Assembly: GCA_965225955.1 (NCBI GenBank)
Contig: CBDDBX010000008.1
Location: forward strand, 35,610-99,609
Reading direction: 5' to 3'
Length of the DNA stretch: 64,000 bases
Origin: CBDDBX01 sp965225955
GTDB taxonomy: Bacteria > Acidobacteriota > Aminicenantia > UBA2199
Positions 7,858 through 16,170 of this stretch are shown one piece after another. The translations under genes and the position numbers were made by a program. The notes under the pieces were generated by a model. That model had not been told where the DNA came from. It saw nothing but the letters and a program-made list of their open reading frames with translations, and searched no databases. The first letter of the stretch is position 1; every line of letters begins with the position of its first letter.

Positions 7858-10185
7858 TTAATAAAACGATGGCCCGATAGCGAATTTGAATTCGAAATTA
7901 TTATCGGTTTTGTACAGCTTTCTGGGATTGTATGCGAATATCAATCTGAAAGGCACGTTTAGCATCGGAACGTATACTTTAAACTCAACACCAGTTGAGG
8001 TATAAACGTCTTTTAAATCTATTTTCTTACCTATATCGTAAGCATTACCAACATCATAGAACATAGCTACTGAGAACTGTTCATTAAATGCGATTCTGTA
8101 TTCAAGGTTCATATAGAACGCTTTGTCACCACCAGGAGTTGATCCGGTAACTGATCTTGGACCAATCTGGTAGATTTCATAACCTCTGATGGTCTGTTCA
8201 CCACCAAGATAGTATCTTTCATAAAATGGAATTTCACCTTTACCAAAGTTCTTCATGTACTGGAATACACTTCTGAAACCAAGAACGTGTTTTCTTTTAT
8301 ATACCGGAAGGAACTTAACATATTCAAATTTAACCTTGTGAAGATTAACTGTACCACCAAGGAATCCACCTGAGTATCTGTAGTTAAGAAGATACTTTGT
8401 TCCTGATGTAGGGAACATAGGGGAGTCAACAGTATTGTAATAGATTGTAGGTGAAAGAGAAGAGATAATACGCTGACCTGCTGTCAGGTAATAGTAGTAG
8501 TATGATACACCTGGGTTGAAACTTTCATCAATATCTTTAATGTCTACATCTTCATAACTGTAAGCAAGTGAAGCTCCCCAGTATCTCCAGAAACGGTATG
8601 ATGTCTGGACGTTGAAACCTTTACTGGCTCTGGTATACATCAGAGGGTACTCATATGAAGAGTTAAATACTGAGATACCAAGAGTCATTGGGGTATTGAA
8701 TACATAAGGCTCAGTAAATGAGAGTGAGTAGTTTTTGGCTCTTGTACCTGACTGAAGGTTAAGAGCAAGAGATTCTCCTCTTCCCATGAAGTTCTGTGTA
8801 GAATAACCAGCAGCAACAAACCATCCGTCATAACCACTGTAACCTACATTAAAGTTTATCATCTGACGGTTAAGCTCTCTTACCTTAACCTTGATATTCA
8901 TCTTATTCTGGTTATCAGGATCAGGAGTAATTTCCGGCATCTCGTCAATAGTCACCAGTCCAAGCTGTTTAAGAGTTCTTATACAGTCTTCCAGAAGGTT
9001 GGTGTTAAATCTGTCACCTTCTCTCAGATACCACTGACGTCTGATAACAAAGTCTTTAGTATAGTGGTTTCCAACAAAGTCAACGTTTCCTACATATACA
9101 ACGTCATGTTCTGCAATTCTGAATGTAAGATCAGCAATCTTTTTAACGGGATCAAGATTCTCTTCAGGAATTATATTACAGTAGGCATATCCAAGAGATG
9201 CGTAAATTTTTCTCACATCTTCACGGGCTTCATCTCTTTTTTTTATGTCGAAATGAGCTGCCTTTTTCATATGATTTCTGACAACATTTTCTATATATGA
9301 GGATTTAATAATCTTGTTACCCTTAACAGCGATTTTACCAAGAGTGTATTTGGGGCCAGGATCTACAGGAATTGAGATCTTAAGCATTCTCTTCTTTTTA
9401 CTGAAGAACCAGAGTCCCTGTTTCTCAATCATTTCCATTTTGGGCTGACCTACTTTGGCTTCAAGATAACCCTGGGATTTCATTCTGAGTTCTACTTCTT
9501 CAAGATCTTCAGCGATTTTTTCTCTGTTATAAACATCTTTACCGCCAATTGCAGAAAGAATGCCGTGTCTTTTATTGTTTTTCATTCCTTTTACAAGGAG
9601 TGAATGTTTAACATCTGTTTTTTCAATACCAGGGAAAGCCAGCATACCAATTTTTGTACGACTTTTTGGGTCGATACTGATAGTAACCTCTACGGTTTCT
9701 CCGGTATTTTTAGTTTCTACAGCAACATCTCCGTCATTATATCCCTTTTCCCGAAGCATTTCTGTGATTATCTGTTCAGCCTGCTTCAGTTTCACGGGAT
9801 TAAAGTAGGAGTATGTCATGAGGTTTATATTCTTTTCCTGAAGTTTCTCATTAATAGCTTTCTCTTTAAATTTCTTTGTGGTTTTGAAGTCAACTTTTGA
9901 AATGAACCTGTTTTCTTTAACAGTTATTGTGACAATTTTGCCATCTTCACCGTCTTCAGCATCTATTTTTATATGCTCAAAAAAACCTGTCTTCCAGAGG
10001 GCTTTAAAATCTTCTCTCATAAGAGTCTTATGGAAAATAGCCTGGGGTTTGGACTTCATGTAAAAAAGGATTGTATCTCGTGTAGCCTTCTTATTTCCCT
10101 TTATAATGATCTTCTCAATAACTTCGGAAAACAGCCCGGAACTTATCGTCACAAAAACAACGAACAACAACAGCAAACGTCTCAT
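7858..10185 (-). CDS. bamA: Outer-membrane assembly factor BamA (Omp85)
   Basis: A 775-residue Omp85 protein that inserts beta-barrel proteins into the outer membrane. A signal peptide covers residues 1-~20. Five POTRA domains span ~21-425, recognisable from repeats such as IIIKGNKKATRDTI, KIAVKGNKIIKSSYIE and VDFVGNHYTKDFVIRR. The 16-stranded barrel runs from ~440 to the end. The lid-lock motif region is present as YYLGGEQTIRGYE (family VRGF, here IRGY). The C-terminus ends in phenylalanine-tyrosine (IGPSFY), an aromatic beta-signal. The length is normal. A GTGAGG ribosome site precedes the ATG. First gene of a leftward envelope operon (bamA-skp-fabZ-lpxA-oxidoreductase-serine hydrolase). 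Confidence 0.97.
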   Translation of the reverse strand: MRRLLLLFVVFVTISSGLFSEVIEKIIIKGNKKATRDTILFYMKSKPQAIFHKTLMREDFKALWKTGFFEHIKIDAEDGEDGKIVTITVKENRFISKVDFKTTKKFKEKAINEKLQEKNINLMTYSYFNPVKLKQAEQIITEMLREKGYNDGDVAVETKNTGETVEVTISIDPKSRTKIGMLAFPGIEKTDVKHSLLVKGMKNNKRHGILSAIGGKDVYNREKIAEDLEEVELRMKSQGYLEAKVGQPKMEMIEKQGLWFFSKKKRMLKISIPVDPGPKYTLGKIAVKGNKIIKSSYIENVVRNHMKKAAHFDIKKRDEAREDVRKIYASLGYAYCNIIPEENLDPVKKIADLTFRIAEHDVVYVGNVDFVGNHYTKDFVIRRQWYLREGDRFNTNLLEDCIRTLKQLGLVTIDEMPEITPDPDNQNKMNIKVKVRELNRQMINFNVGYSGYDGWFVAAGYSTQNFMGRGESLALNLQSGTRAKNYSLSFTEPYVFNTPMTLGISVFNSSYEYPLMYTRASKGFNVQTSYRFWRYWGASLAYSYEDVDIKDIDESFNPGVSYYYYYLTAGQRIISSLSPTIYYNTVDSPMFPTSGTKYLLNYRYSGGFLGGTVNLHKVKFEYVKFLPVYKRKHVLGFRSVFQYMKNFGKGEIPFYERYYLGGEQTIRGYEIYQIGPRSVTGSTPGGDKAFYMNLEYRIAFNEQFSVAMFYDVGNAYDIGKKIDLKDVYTSTGVEFKVYVPMLNVPFRLIFAYNPRKLYKTDNNFEFKFAIGPSFY

Positions 10186-10206
10186 TTATACCTCACGAAA
10201 GAAAAT

Positions 10207-10235
10207 TTTATATCACAAATCTATATTAATTTCAA
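10207..10235 (-). promoter_or_regulatory. Predicted sigma70-type promoter of the bamA operon
   Basis: On the minus strand the -35 box TTGAAA (10235-10230) is separated by exactly 17 bases from the -10 box TATAAA (10212-10207). Each box matches five of six consensus bases. The bamA ATG lies about 20 bases further on, so the leader is very short. Confidence 0.62.
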
Positions 10236-10293
10236 TAAACTGAAGACGGCGGGAACTGCCAATATTGTTGCAAAAAAAAAATTAAACCCTTTA

Positions 10294-11034
10294 TTAGTAA
10301 TAAACCTGTTTTAATATGAGACCTTTTGCAGGAGCCGTCTGACCTGCTTTACGTCTGTCTTTAGCTTCAAAAATTTCAGGAATATCCGAGGCTTTTATTT
10401 TACCCCTGCCTACGTCAATTATTGTTCCTATAATATTTCTTACCATATATCTGAGGAAGCTTCGTCCTGTTATGGTAAATGTAATCATGTCTCCTTTTAC
10501 TTTCATTGTGAAGGAGTCGATTTCCCTTGTTCTTTTTTTTTGTGGCTCATCTGAGGTAAAAGAACTGAAGTCTTTGGTACCTATGAAATGTGTAAGAGCT
10601 CTGCGCATAGCAGCTTTATTCAGAGGGTATGGAATATGATGTGCAAACCGTGAATCAAATGGAGATATAATCTGACCTGCAAAAATCCTGTATTCATAAG
10701 TTTTACCTTTTGCACAGAATCTTGCATTGAAAGACTGATCCATTATTTCACACTCAATAACTCTTATATCTTTGGGAAGCAGAGAGTTGAGTGCCCTGAT
10801 CATTGAATCAGGTTCGATTTTTATGTGAATGTTGAAATTTGCTGTAAGCCCTTCAGAGTGAACACCTGCATCAGTACGACTACTGCCGGTAACAATGACT
10901 CTTTTTTTAGCAATAATGGTTATAACTCTTACGAGTTCACCCTGTACTGTTCTGAATTTCTGTGTCTGGAACTGCCACCCTTTATAATCGGTGCCGTCAT
11001 ACTGTACAACTATCCTGTAATTATATCTATTCAT
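10294..11034 (-). CDS. truA: tRNA pseudouridine synthase TruA
   Basis: Makes pseudouridine at positions 38-40 of tRNA anticodon stems. The 246 residues are normal for TruA. The start YRIVVQYDGTDYKGWQFQ is a family signature. The catalytic aspartate is Asp55 in GSSRTDAGVHS. The C-terminal block FLRYMVRNIIGTIIDVGRGK is also diagnostic. It is monocistronic or the end of a leftward unit after rpmB, from which it is separated by a strong hairpin, and its end lies about 110 bases before bamA. Confidence 0.96.
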   Translation of the reverse strand: MNRYNYRIVVQYDGTDYKGWQFQTQKFRTVQGELVRVITIIAKKRVIVTGSSRTDAGVHSEGLTANFNIHIKIEPDSMIRALNSLLPKDIRVIECEIMDQSFNARFCAKGKTYEYRIFAGQIISPFDSRFAHHIPYPLNKAAMRRALTHFIGTKDFSSFTSDEPQKKRTREIDSFTMKVKGDMITFTITGRSFLRYMVRNIIGTIIDVGRGKIKASDIPEIFEAKDRRKAGQTAPAKGLILKQVYY

Positions 11035-11068
11035 TTATTAGGTTTCCGGGAAGGGGTTTGAGAAGTAT

Positions 11069-11097
11069 GAAAATCCGGGAAGATAATCCGGATTTTC
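11069..11097 (-). terminator. Hairpin terminator after rpmB
   Basis: A perfect ten-base-pair stem (GAAAATCCGG at 11069-11078 with CCGGATTTTC at 11088-11097) with a nine-base loop lies just past the rpmB stop. The 3' arm ends in TTTTC, giving a U-rich stem base on the minus-strand transcript. It separates rpmB from truA. Confidence 0.6.
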
Positions 11098-11136
11098 ATT
11101 CCAATGATCTTTTTTTTCTGTTCATAAAGAGAAAAA

Positions 11137-11328
11137 TCATATAGACTTTTCGATTTTATTGGAACGGATGCAGGAAGTGCAAACGGTTTTTCTAACGGTT
11201 TCTCCGTTATCGTTCACTTTAATCTTCTGCAGGTTTGGCTCCCATCTTCTTCTTGTAGTTTTATGGGAATGACTCACATTGTTTCCTGTTATTGGCTTTT
11301 TACCACATACATCGCACACTTTTGCCAT
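11137..11328 (-). CDS. rpmB: 50S ribosomal protein L28 (zinc-binding type)
   Basis: A 63-residue ribosomal protein. The start MAKVCDVCGKKPITGNNVSH and the segment KTTRRRWEPNLQK are L28 signatures. Cys5, Cys8, Cys50 and Cys53 form two CxxC pairs, so this is the zinc-binding (C+) form. It has its own good promoter upstream, a GGAG ribosome site and a hairpin downstream, so it is probably expressed as a single gene. Confidence 0.97.
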   Translation of the reverse strand: MAKVCDVCGKKPITGNNVSHSHKTTRRRWEPNLQKIKVNDNGETVRKTVCTSCIRSNKIEKSI

Positions 11329-11360
11329 TGTTAGATTCTCCTGAATTAAAATGATACCCT

Positions 11361-11389
11361 ATTCTACTAGATTTTAAGGGATTTTGCAA
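11361..11389 (-). promoter_or_regulatory. Predicted sigma70-type promoter of rpmB
   Basis: On the minus strand the -35 box TTGCAA (11389-11384), a 17-base spacer and the -10 box TAGAAT (11366-11361) lie 33 bases before the rpmB ATG. The -35 matches four and the -10 five of six consensus bases. Confidence 0.6.
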
Positions 11390-11398
11390 GGTGAAAGG

Positions 11399-11425
11399 GG
11401 AGACAGTCTTAAAATAACTGTCTCC
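11399..11425 (-). terminator. Hairpin terminator after the papain-like peptidase gene
   Basis: A perfect nine-base-pair stem (GGAGACAGT at 11399-11407 with ACTGTCTCC at 11417-11425) and a nine-base loop, twelve bases past the stop of the peptidase gene. The U-run on the minus transcript is short (CCTTTC). It lies between the peptidase stop and the rpmB promoter. Confidence 0.55.
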
Positions 11426-11436
11426 GGGCATTATGA

Positions 11437-12705
11437 CTATTTAAGCTTTGGAAGAATTTCCTTCAGCATATCTTTATGTACAGTGAATGTCAGCATTTTC
11501 AGACGAACAAAATCTCCTCTGAAGAAGTAGTACCCGTGATGTTTACCAGCTCTTGCTGAACGACCTGAATCTTTGATAAGGAACCAGTCCTGGCCTTTAT
11601 ATCTTTTAAATCCAATCAGATGAATTCCGTGGTCATCATCAGTTGTTTTATTTGAAATTCTGTATTCTCTTGAATCCTGGTTGATATATTTACCCGGGAT
11701 ATCAAAGGTTGGAATAAAGCAGATATCTTTCTGAGGCAGTTTTCCTGGTTCAGAGATATCACCACCAATTACCATAGAATAACCGTTGTTGATAGCTTTT
11801 CTGATTGTACTGTACCAGACTTTAAGTGGCAGATTAACATAATCTTTGTTGTGCCACCAGTTATCTGGATATTTGTATTCAGCCTGTGTATAGAAAGGAG
11901 CTGATTTAGTGGACATTACTGAATAGTAGTCATCAAGGTTCAGTCCGGTTTCCTTAAGGAAGCTTTCAGGAGTGTACTTTTTACCTTTATATGTGAATTC
12001 TGATGGAGGTGTGCCCATATGTTTACTTACAATAAGTTCAATATGTTTGCGGTTCTCTTTTTCATTCCACAGGTTATTTTTCTTAATATATTTCAAATAG
12101 CTCTTAAGCTCTTTCATAAGAGGACCATGGTTGTGTCTGTCGCCTTTTTTCAGAACACCTGAATAAGCTTCAAGTGGAGCAGCTCCATATTTTTTCCAGA
12201 TTCTTACAACTCCATTTGACTGACCACCACCGGCAACATATGATTTACCTCTGGTTTTAACATAGCCCATGGCTTTTTCAATATACTCATAATATGGAAC
12301 CCACATTTCAGCGAGTTTAATCTTTTTACCGGAAATTCTGTAGATTTCTGATTCAAAGAATGAAATTGCTGAAAAGCTCCAGCAGGTAGATGTCATGAAC
12401 TGTGGCTGAGGTTCAAAATGGTATACTTTTTTAAAAACTTCCGGTGATGCGGGAGGATATACACCTTTTGTATTTGACTGAATGGATCTCCATGCCTCTC
12501 TCTCTGCCTTGATTCTTACTTTCTCTTTTTTGAGAATATCTGCAGTAACTTCATTAGCCTTTTTAACTTCAGCTTTTCTTTTTTCTGCAATCTCTTTTAG
12601 AGCTTTGTCTCTTTTTGGTTTCACATAAACCGTACTGTTCTGTGCAGTGAGTGATGCAACTGAAAACAGCATAACCGCAGCAAATGTAGCAGTTGTTTTG
12701 TTCAT
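11437..12705 (-). CDS. Exported papain-fold (C1-like) cysteine peptidase
   Basis: A 422-residue protein with a signal peptide (~1-21, cleavage near LTAQN). A lysine/glutamate-rich helical segment (~30-75) may act as a propeptide. The catalytic core has Gln102 six residues before Cys108 (PQFMTSTCWSFSA), then the histidine block DDDHGIHLIGF (His359). The third catalytic position, normally Asn, is Asp379 in FLIKDSGRS. The spacing between Cys and His is long, as in the bleomycin-hydrolase/PepC branch of C1. I infer a periplasmic or secreted protease. It is monocistronic, with a textbook promoter, an AAGGAG ribosome site and a hairpin after it, which suggests high expression. Confidence 0.85.
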   Translation of the reverse strand: MNKTTATFAAVMLFSVASLTAQNSTVYVKPKRDKALKEIAEKRKAEVKKANEVTADILKKEKVRIKAEREAWRSIQSNTKGVYPPASPEVFKKVYHFEPQPQFMTSTCWSFSAISFFESEIYRISGKKIKLAEMWVPYYEYIEKAMGYVKTRGKSYVAGGGQSNGVVRIWKKYGAAPLEAYSGVLKKGDRHNHGPLMKELKSYLKYIKKNNLWNEKENRKHIELIVSKHMGTPPSEFTYKGKKYTPESFLKETGLNLDDYYSVMSTKSAPFYTQAEYKYPDNWWHNKDYVNLPLKVWYSTIRKAINNGYSMVIGGDISEPGKLPQKDICFIPTFDIPGKYINQDSREYRISNKTTDDDHGIHLIGFKRYKGQDWFLIKDSGRSARAGKHHGYYFFRGDFVRLKMLTFTVHKDMLKEILPKLK

Positions 12706-12744
12706 AATTACTCCTTATAGATTATTAAGATTATATTAAAAAAA

Positions 12745-12773
12745 ATTATAGCAGGAGATAAAGATATTTCCAA
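12745..12773 (-). promoter_or_regulatory. Predicted strong sigma70-type promoter of the peptidase gene
   Basis: On the minus strand the -35 box TTGGAA (12773-12768), a 17-base spacer and a perfect -10 box TATAAT (12750-12745) precede the ATG by about 40 bases. Confidence 0.68.
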
Positions 12774-13014
12774 TAAGGGAAAGATATGAAATATATCTGC
12801 AGAATCTCCGGGGTACTGATTTTTAGTTAATAGTGGATGGGTTTTCATCTTATTTTCATGTTGTGGATATATGCTAATCAGAAGAAGTGAGGTTGCCTTT
12901 AAGGTTATAAAGAGCCCTTAAGTCAGTGCTGGTCTGTGTTAGTCACTGTCTGTCCGTGTTTTATTAAGAAGTAAAACTATTTCAGAAAAATACAGGTAAC
13001 CGGCAAGTGGTTTA
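12774..13014. other. Noncoding region with GTC/GTG-type degenerate repeat
   Basis: Together with the promoter this is the ~309-base gap between the peptidase and pgpA. No reading frame is convincing. Positions 12921-12960 (AGTCAGTGCTGGTCTGTGTT followed by AGTCACTGTCTGTCCGTGTT) are built from the same words as the repeats near 2115 and 34041. Confidence 0.4.
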
Positions 13015-13479
13015 CTAAATAAAGAGGGGTTCGATTACTCTTATATATATATGTATTATTATAAGAGCATAGATTCCGGCAAAGACATCATCAAACATGA
13101 TGCCCCATCCCTCTTTCAGCTTCTTGTCAGCTGTGGAAACCGGTGGAGGTTTGAGAATATCAAAAGCTCTGAAAAGAATAAAAGCGATCAGGTAATATTT
13201 AATCTGATGGGGAACAAGTATCAGAGCAATCATCTGGCCTGCAACTTCATCAATAATTACTTCCCCGGGGTCTTCTTTTTTGAGGTATCTTTCAGTTATT
13301 GTGGATATTGGAACTCCGATTCCTGTAACAATAGCTATGAGACCCAGAAAAAGCCATAAATTATCTATAGGGTAGTACCAGAGTAGAGTTACTGTAGCCA
13401 GTGCTCCCAGTGTGCCAGGGGCAATGGGAGATTTACCAATAAAAAACAGGGTGGAAAGGAGGTGACAGATTCTATTCAT
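13015..13479 (-). CDS. pgpA: Phosphatidylglycerophosphatase A
   Basis: A membrane phosphatase that makes phosphatidylglycerol from phosphatidylglycerophosphate. The 154 residues match PgpA. Signatures are GKSPIAPGTLGALA near the N-terminus, DPGEVIIDEVAGQMIAL in the middle and FRAFDILKPPPV followed by GWGIMFDDVFAG, where the acidic residues bind metal. Three to four membrane segments are present. Its ATG overlaps the rimO stop by four bases (ATGA), so it is translationally coupled to rimO. Confidence 0.94.
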   Translation of the reverse strand: MNRICHLLSTLFFIGKSPIAPGTLGALATVTLLWYYPIDNLWLFLGLIAIVTGIGVPISTITERYLKKEDPGEVIIDEVAGQMIALILVPHQIKYYLIAFILFRAFDILKPPPVSTADKKLKEGWGIMFDDVFAGIYALIIIHIYIRVIEPLFI

Positions 13480-14807
13480 ATCTTTTCGCCATAAAGAATT
13501 TCGTTTTCAAAGCTGGTAATTTTAACCTCTGTAATAGAGTCCATCTCTTCAAAAGGAGTATTTACAACAGTCAGACCGTCAACTTCAGGGGCCTGGGAAG
13601 AGATTCTTCCTATTGTAGAACCGCTGTCCCATGGACAGGGGCCCAGAGGCAGAAATTCAGTAGTTGTATCTTTAATTCTTTTATTATATTTCTCAATATT
13701 TATGTCAGAAATATCCATAATGAATTCCCTGCGGTCAATGCTGAGTTCGGGATCCACTTTGGGTTCCATTTCAAAAGCAGTGGTGTTCTCTTCATCTGAA
13801 TATGCAAAAGCTCCGATTCTCTCAATTTCGCTCTCTTCGGCAAAACGTCTGAGTTCATCAAAATCTGTCTCCTGTTCACCAGGGAATCCGGTTATAAAGG
13901 TTGCTCTGATTACTGCATTGTCGAAGTTACTGCGTATTCTCTGTACCAGGTGAAGTTTTTCGGAAAGAGATCCTCTCCGGTTCATCTTTTCCAGTATTCT
14001 CTCTGAAACATGCTGAAACGGAAGATCAAAATAGGGGAGCACTCCGGGAAGTTTAAAGATAGAGAGCATCTCTTCACTTACATCTTCCGGCATAAGGTAG
14101 AGAATTCTTATCCATTTAAATCCAATAGAAGATATCTCCTGCATAAGTTCCGGTAGCAGTGAACTACCTTCAATATCTGTGCCATACCAGGAGGTGTTCT
14201 GGGATATAATGATGAGCTCTTCAACACCTCTGGCAAAGAGCTGTTCTGCTTCATCTACAATAGAGTATATCTCTCTCGATCTGTAGTGCCCTCTTATATA
14301 GGGAATAGCGCAGAAGCTGCAACTCATATTACACCCTTCTGCTATTTTAAGGTAGGCTGATTTTTCGCCTCCAATATTGAATCTTGCATCTTCGTGATCA
14401 TAAAGAAACGGATGATGGTCAGCTTTTCTGTACTCTTCTCCGGCATCAGCTTCTATCTGATCACACAGTTCATTGAGGCCATTAACTCCCCAAAGGATAT
14501 CTACATCCCTGAACTCTTCTCTGATATCCTCAACATATCTTTCAATAAGACAGCCAAATACTGCTACTTTTCTTATTTCACCAGTCTCTTTTCTTTCCAG
14601 GCCTTCAAAAATTGTGTCGATGGATTCTTCTTTTGAATCTCTTATAAAACCGCATGTGTTTATTATAAGCCAGTCAGCATCTTCTGAATCCGGCACTATT
14701 TCAAAACCTCTTTTCTGAAGATTCCCAAGAACAACTTCTGTATCTACATCATTCTTAAAGCAGCCAAGGCTTCTATATGTAACTGTAATATTTTTCTTTT
14801 TAGTCAT
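13476..14807 (-). CDS. rimO: Ribosomal protein S12 methylthiotransferase RimO
   Basis: A radical-SAM enzyme that methylthiolates an aspartate of ribosomal protein S12. I chose ATG at 14807 (443 residues) over an upstream TTG at 14846 because family members start just before ITVTYRSLGC. The N-terminal UPF0004 domain has three cluster cysteines: Cys16, Cys52 (INTCGF) and Cys86 (FGCL). The radical-SAM CxxxCxxC is Cys159, Cys163 and Cys166 (EGCNMSCSFCAIPYIRGHYR), followed by the RimO/MiaB-type SREI-like stretch. A C-terminal TRAM-like domain covers ~375-443. RimO is favoured over MiaB by SLGCFKNDVD, which resembles the RimO SLGCPKN start. It is coupled to pgpA downstream and divergent from the PFK gene. 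Confidence 0.92.
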   Translation of the reverse strand: MTKKKNITVTYRSLGCFKNDVDTEVVLGNLQKRGFEIVPDSEDADWLIINTCGFIRDSKEESIDTIFEGLERKETGEIRKVAVFGCLIERYVEDIREEFRDVDILWGVNGLNELCDQIEADAGEEYRKADHHPFLYDHEDARFNIGGEKSAYLKIAEGCNMSCSFCAIPYIRGHYRSREIYSIVDEAEQLFARGVEELIIISQNTSWYGTDIEGSSLLPELMQEISSIGFKWIRILYLMPEDVSEEMLSIFKLPGVLPYFDLPFQHVSERILEKMNRRGSLSEKLHLVQRIRSNFDNAVIRATFITGFPGEQETDFDELRRFAEESEIERIGAFAYSDEENTTAFEMEPKVDPELSIDRREFIMDISDINIEKYNKRIKDTTTEFLPLGPCPWDSGSTIGRISSQAPEVDGLTVVNTPFEEMDSITEVKITSFENEILYGEKI

Positions 14808-14940
14808 AACAGGTGGGATTCTACCAGAATAATCGCAACTTGGCAAAAACAGTGCAAATGTAAAGATGAGGTTAAAAGCTACCGGTGAGGTTTAAAATAT
14901 GAATATTAGTGGATATAATCTTTTAAAAGGAGGTGTCAGG

Positions 14941-16125
14941 GTGAAATGTAAGACTAAAATCGGGGTACTGTTTTCAGGTGGCCCGGCTCCTTCAGCCAAC
15001 TCTGTAATATCATCAGTAGCATTAAATTTTATAGATAACGGAATAGAGGTAACGGGTTTTTTACAGGGTTTTGAGTTCCTTCAGAAATATGATGAGAAAA
15101 CATTTCTTATGGAGGAGGGTAAACACTATATAAATATAGGGCAGAATATATCAGCAATAAGAAACAGAGGCGGAGTTTATCTTAAAACCTCCAGAGCCAA
15201 TCCCGGGAAAGATATTGCTACACTGGAAGATCTGAAAGATCCTGTTAAAAACAGGAAGCTGATGAATATAGTAGAGGCTCTGAGTAGCATGGGAATAGGA
15301 ATATTAATAACAATTGGAGGCGATGATACTCTTAAAACTGCAAATTTTCTTAACCATCTGGGGCTTACTGTTATTCATATTCCCAAAACTATAGATAACG
15401 ACTATTACGGTATTCCATGGACATTTGGTTACTGGAGTGCGGTGCAGACTTCCAAAGAACTGCTGCTTAATCTGAAAGCAGATGCAGAGAGTACAAACTC
15501 CTATTTTATTGCAGAGCTAATGGGAAGAAAGGCCGGATGGCTTACTTATGCTGCAGGTATAGCGGGAGAAACGGTGATGATGCTCTCTTCAGAAGATTTT
15601 GAAGATAAAGATGTTGTTGATCCGTCAGAAATTGCGGAAAGAGTTGTTGACCTTATAATGAGCAGGGAAAGAGCCGGGAAGCATTACGGAGTTGTTGCAG
15701 TAGCTGAGGGACTGGCAGATAAGTTACCTGAAAAGCTTAGATCAAAAGAGGTCGATAAGCACGGAAATGAGATATATGGTGCAGCAAAAATAGGGGATCT
15801 GATAAGACAGAGGGTTGAAAAAGCATTCATCAGGAGAACCGGAAGAAAGAAGAAGGTTGTATATAAACAGATCGGTTATGAAACACGAACTGCAAGACCT
15901 GTAAGTTTTGATGTGGTAATGGGGAGTATGCTTGGGTATGGAGCCTGGGCTCTGTTTAAAAAAGGAATTGGAGGGGTTATGGTTTCAGTATCAGACAACT
16001 TTTCCGTAATTGGTATTCCTTTCGGGGATCTTATAGATAAAGACAGTCTTAAAACCAGATTGAGAAATGTGCCGGTAGGAAGTGATTTCTACAATCTTAA
16101 AGAAGCTCTGTCATTCATGAAATAA
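14941..16125 (+). CDS. PPi-type 6-phosphofructokinase
   Basis: Phosphorylates fructose-6-phosphate in glycolysis. About 394 residues from GTG at 14941, which has a near-perfect AAGGAGG seven bases upstream. An in-frame ATG at 14899 is the alternative start and would include that ribosome site inside the gene. The phosphate-donor loop is IGVLFSGGPAPSAN. The donor-specificity motif reads GGDD (126-129) rather than the GGDG of ATP enzymes, and the catalytic motif is PKTIDND (148-154) with lysine where ATP enzymes have glycine-threonine. Both are hallmarks of pyrophosphate-dependent PFK. ELMGRKAGWLTY is also typical. The reaction would be reversible, saving ATP, which fits an anaerobe. It is followed by a hairpin terminator. 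Confidence 0.92.
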   Translation: MKCKTKIGVLFSGGPAPSANSVISSVALNFIDNGIEVTGFLQGFEFLQKYDEKTFLMEEGKHYINIGQNISAIRNRGGVYLKTSRANPGKDIATLEDLKDPVKNRKLMNIVEALSSMGIGILITIGGDDTLKTANFLNHLGLTVIHIPKTIDNDYYGIPWTFGYWSAVQTSKELLLNLKADAESTNSYFIAELMGRKAGWLTYAAGIAGETVMMLSSEDFEDKDVVDPSEIAERVVDLIMSRERAGKHYGVVAVAEGLADKLPEKLRSKEVDKHGNEIYGAAKIGDLIRQRVEKAFIRRTGRKKKVVYKQIGYETRTARPVSFDVVMGSMLGYGAWALFKKGIGGVMVSVSDNFSVIGIPFGDLIDKDSLKTRLRNVPVGSDFYNLKEALSFMK

Positions 16126-16150
16126 GCCTGCAGATGGGTGGTCTGCAGGC
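16126..16150. terminator. Hairpin between convergent genes (PFK and metallophosphoesterase)
   Basis: A perfect nine-base-pair stem (GCCTGCAGA with TCTGCAGGC) and a seven-base loop start directly after the PFK stop. It is probably a terminator for the rightward gene and possibly for the leftward one too. Confidence 0.6.
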
Positions 16151-16170
16151 CCATTTCATAAATGTGCCTC

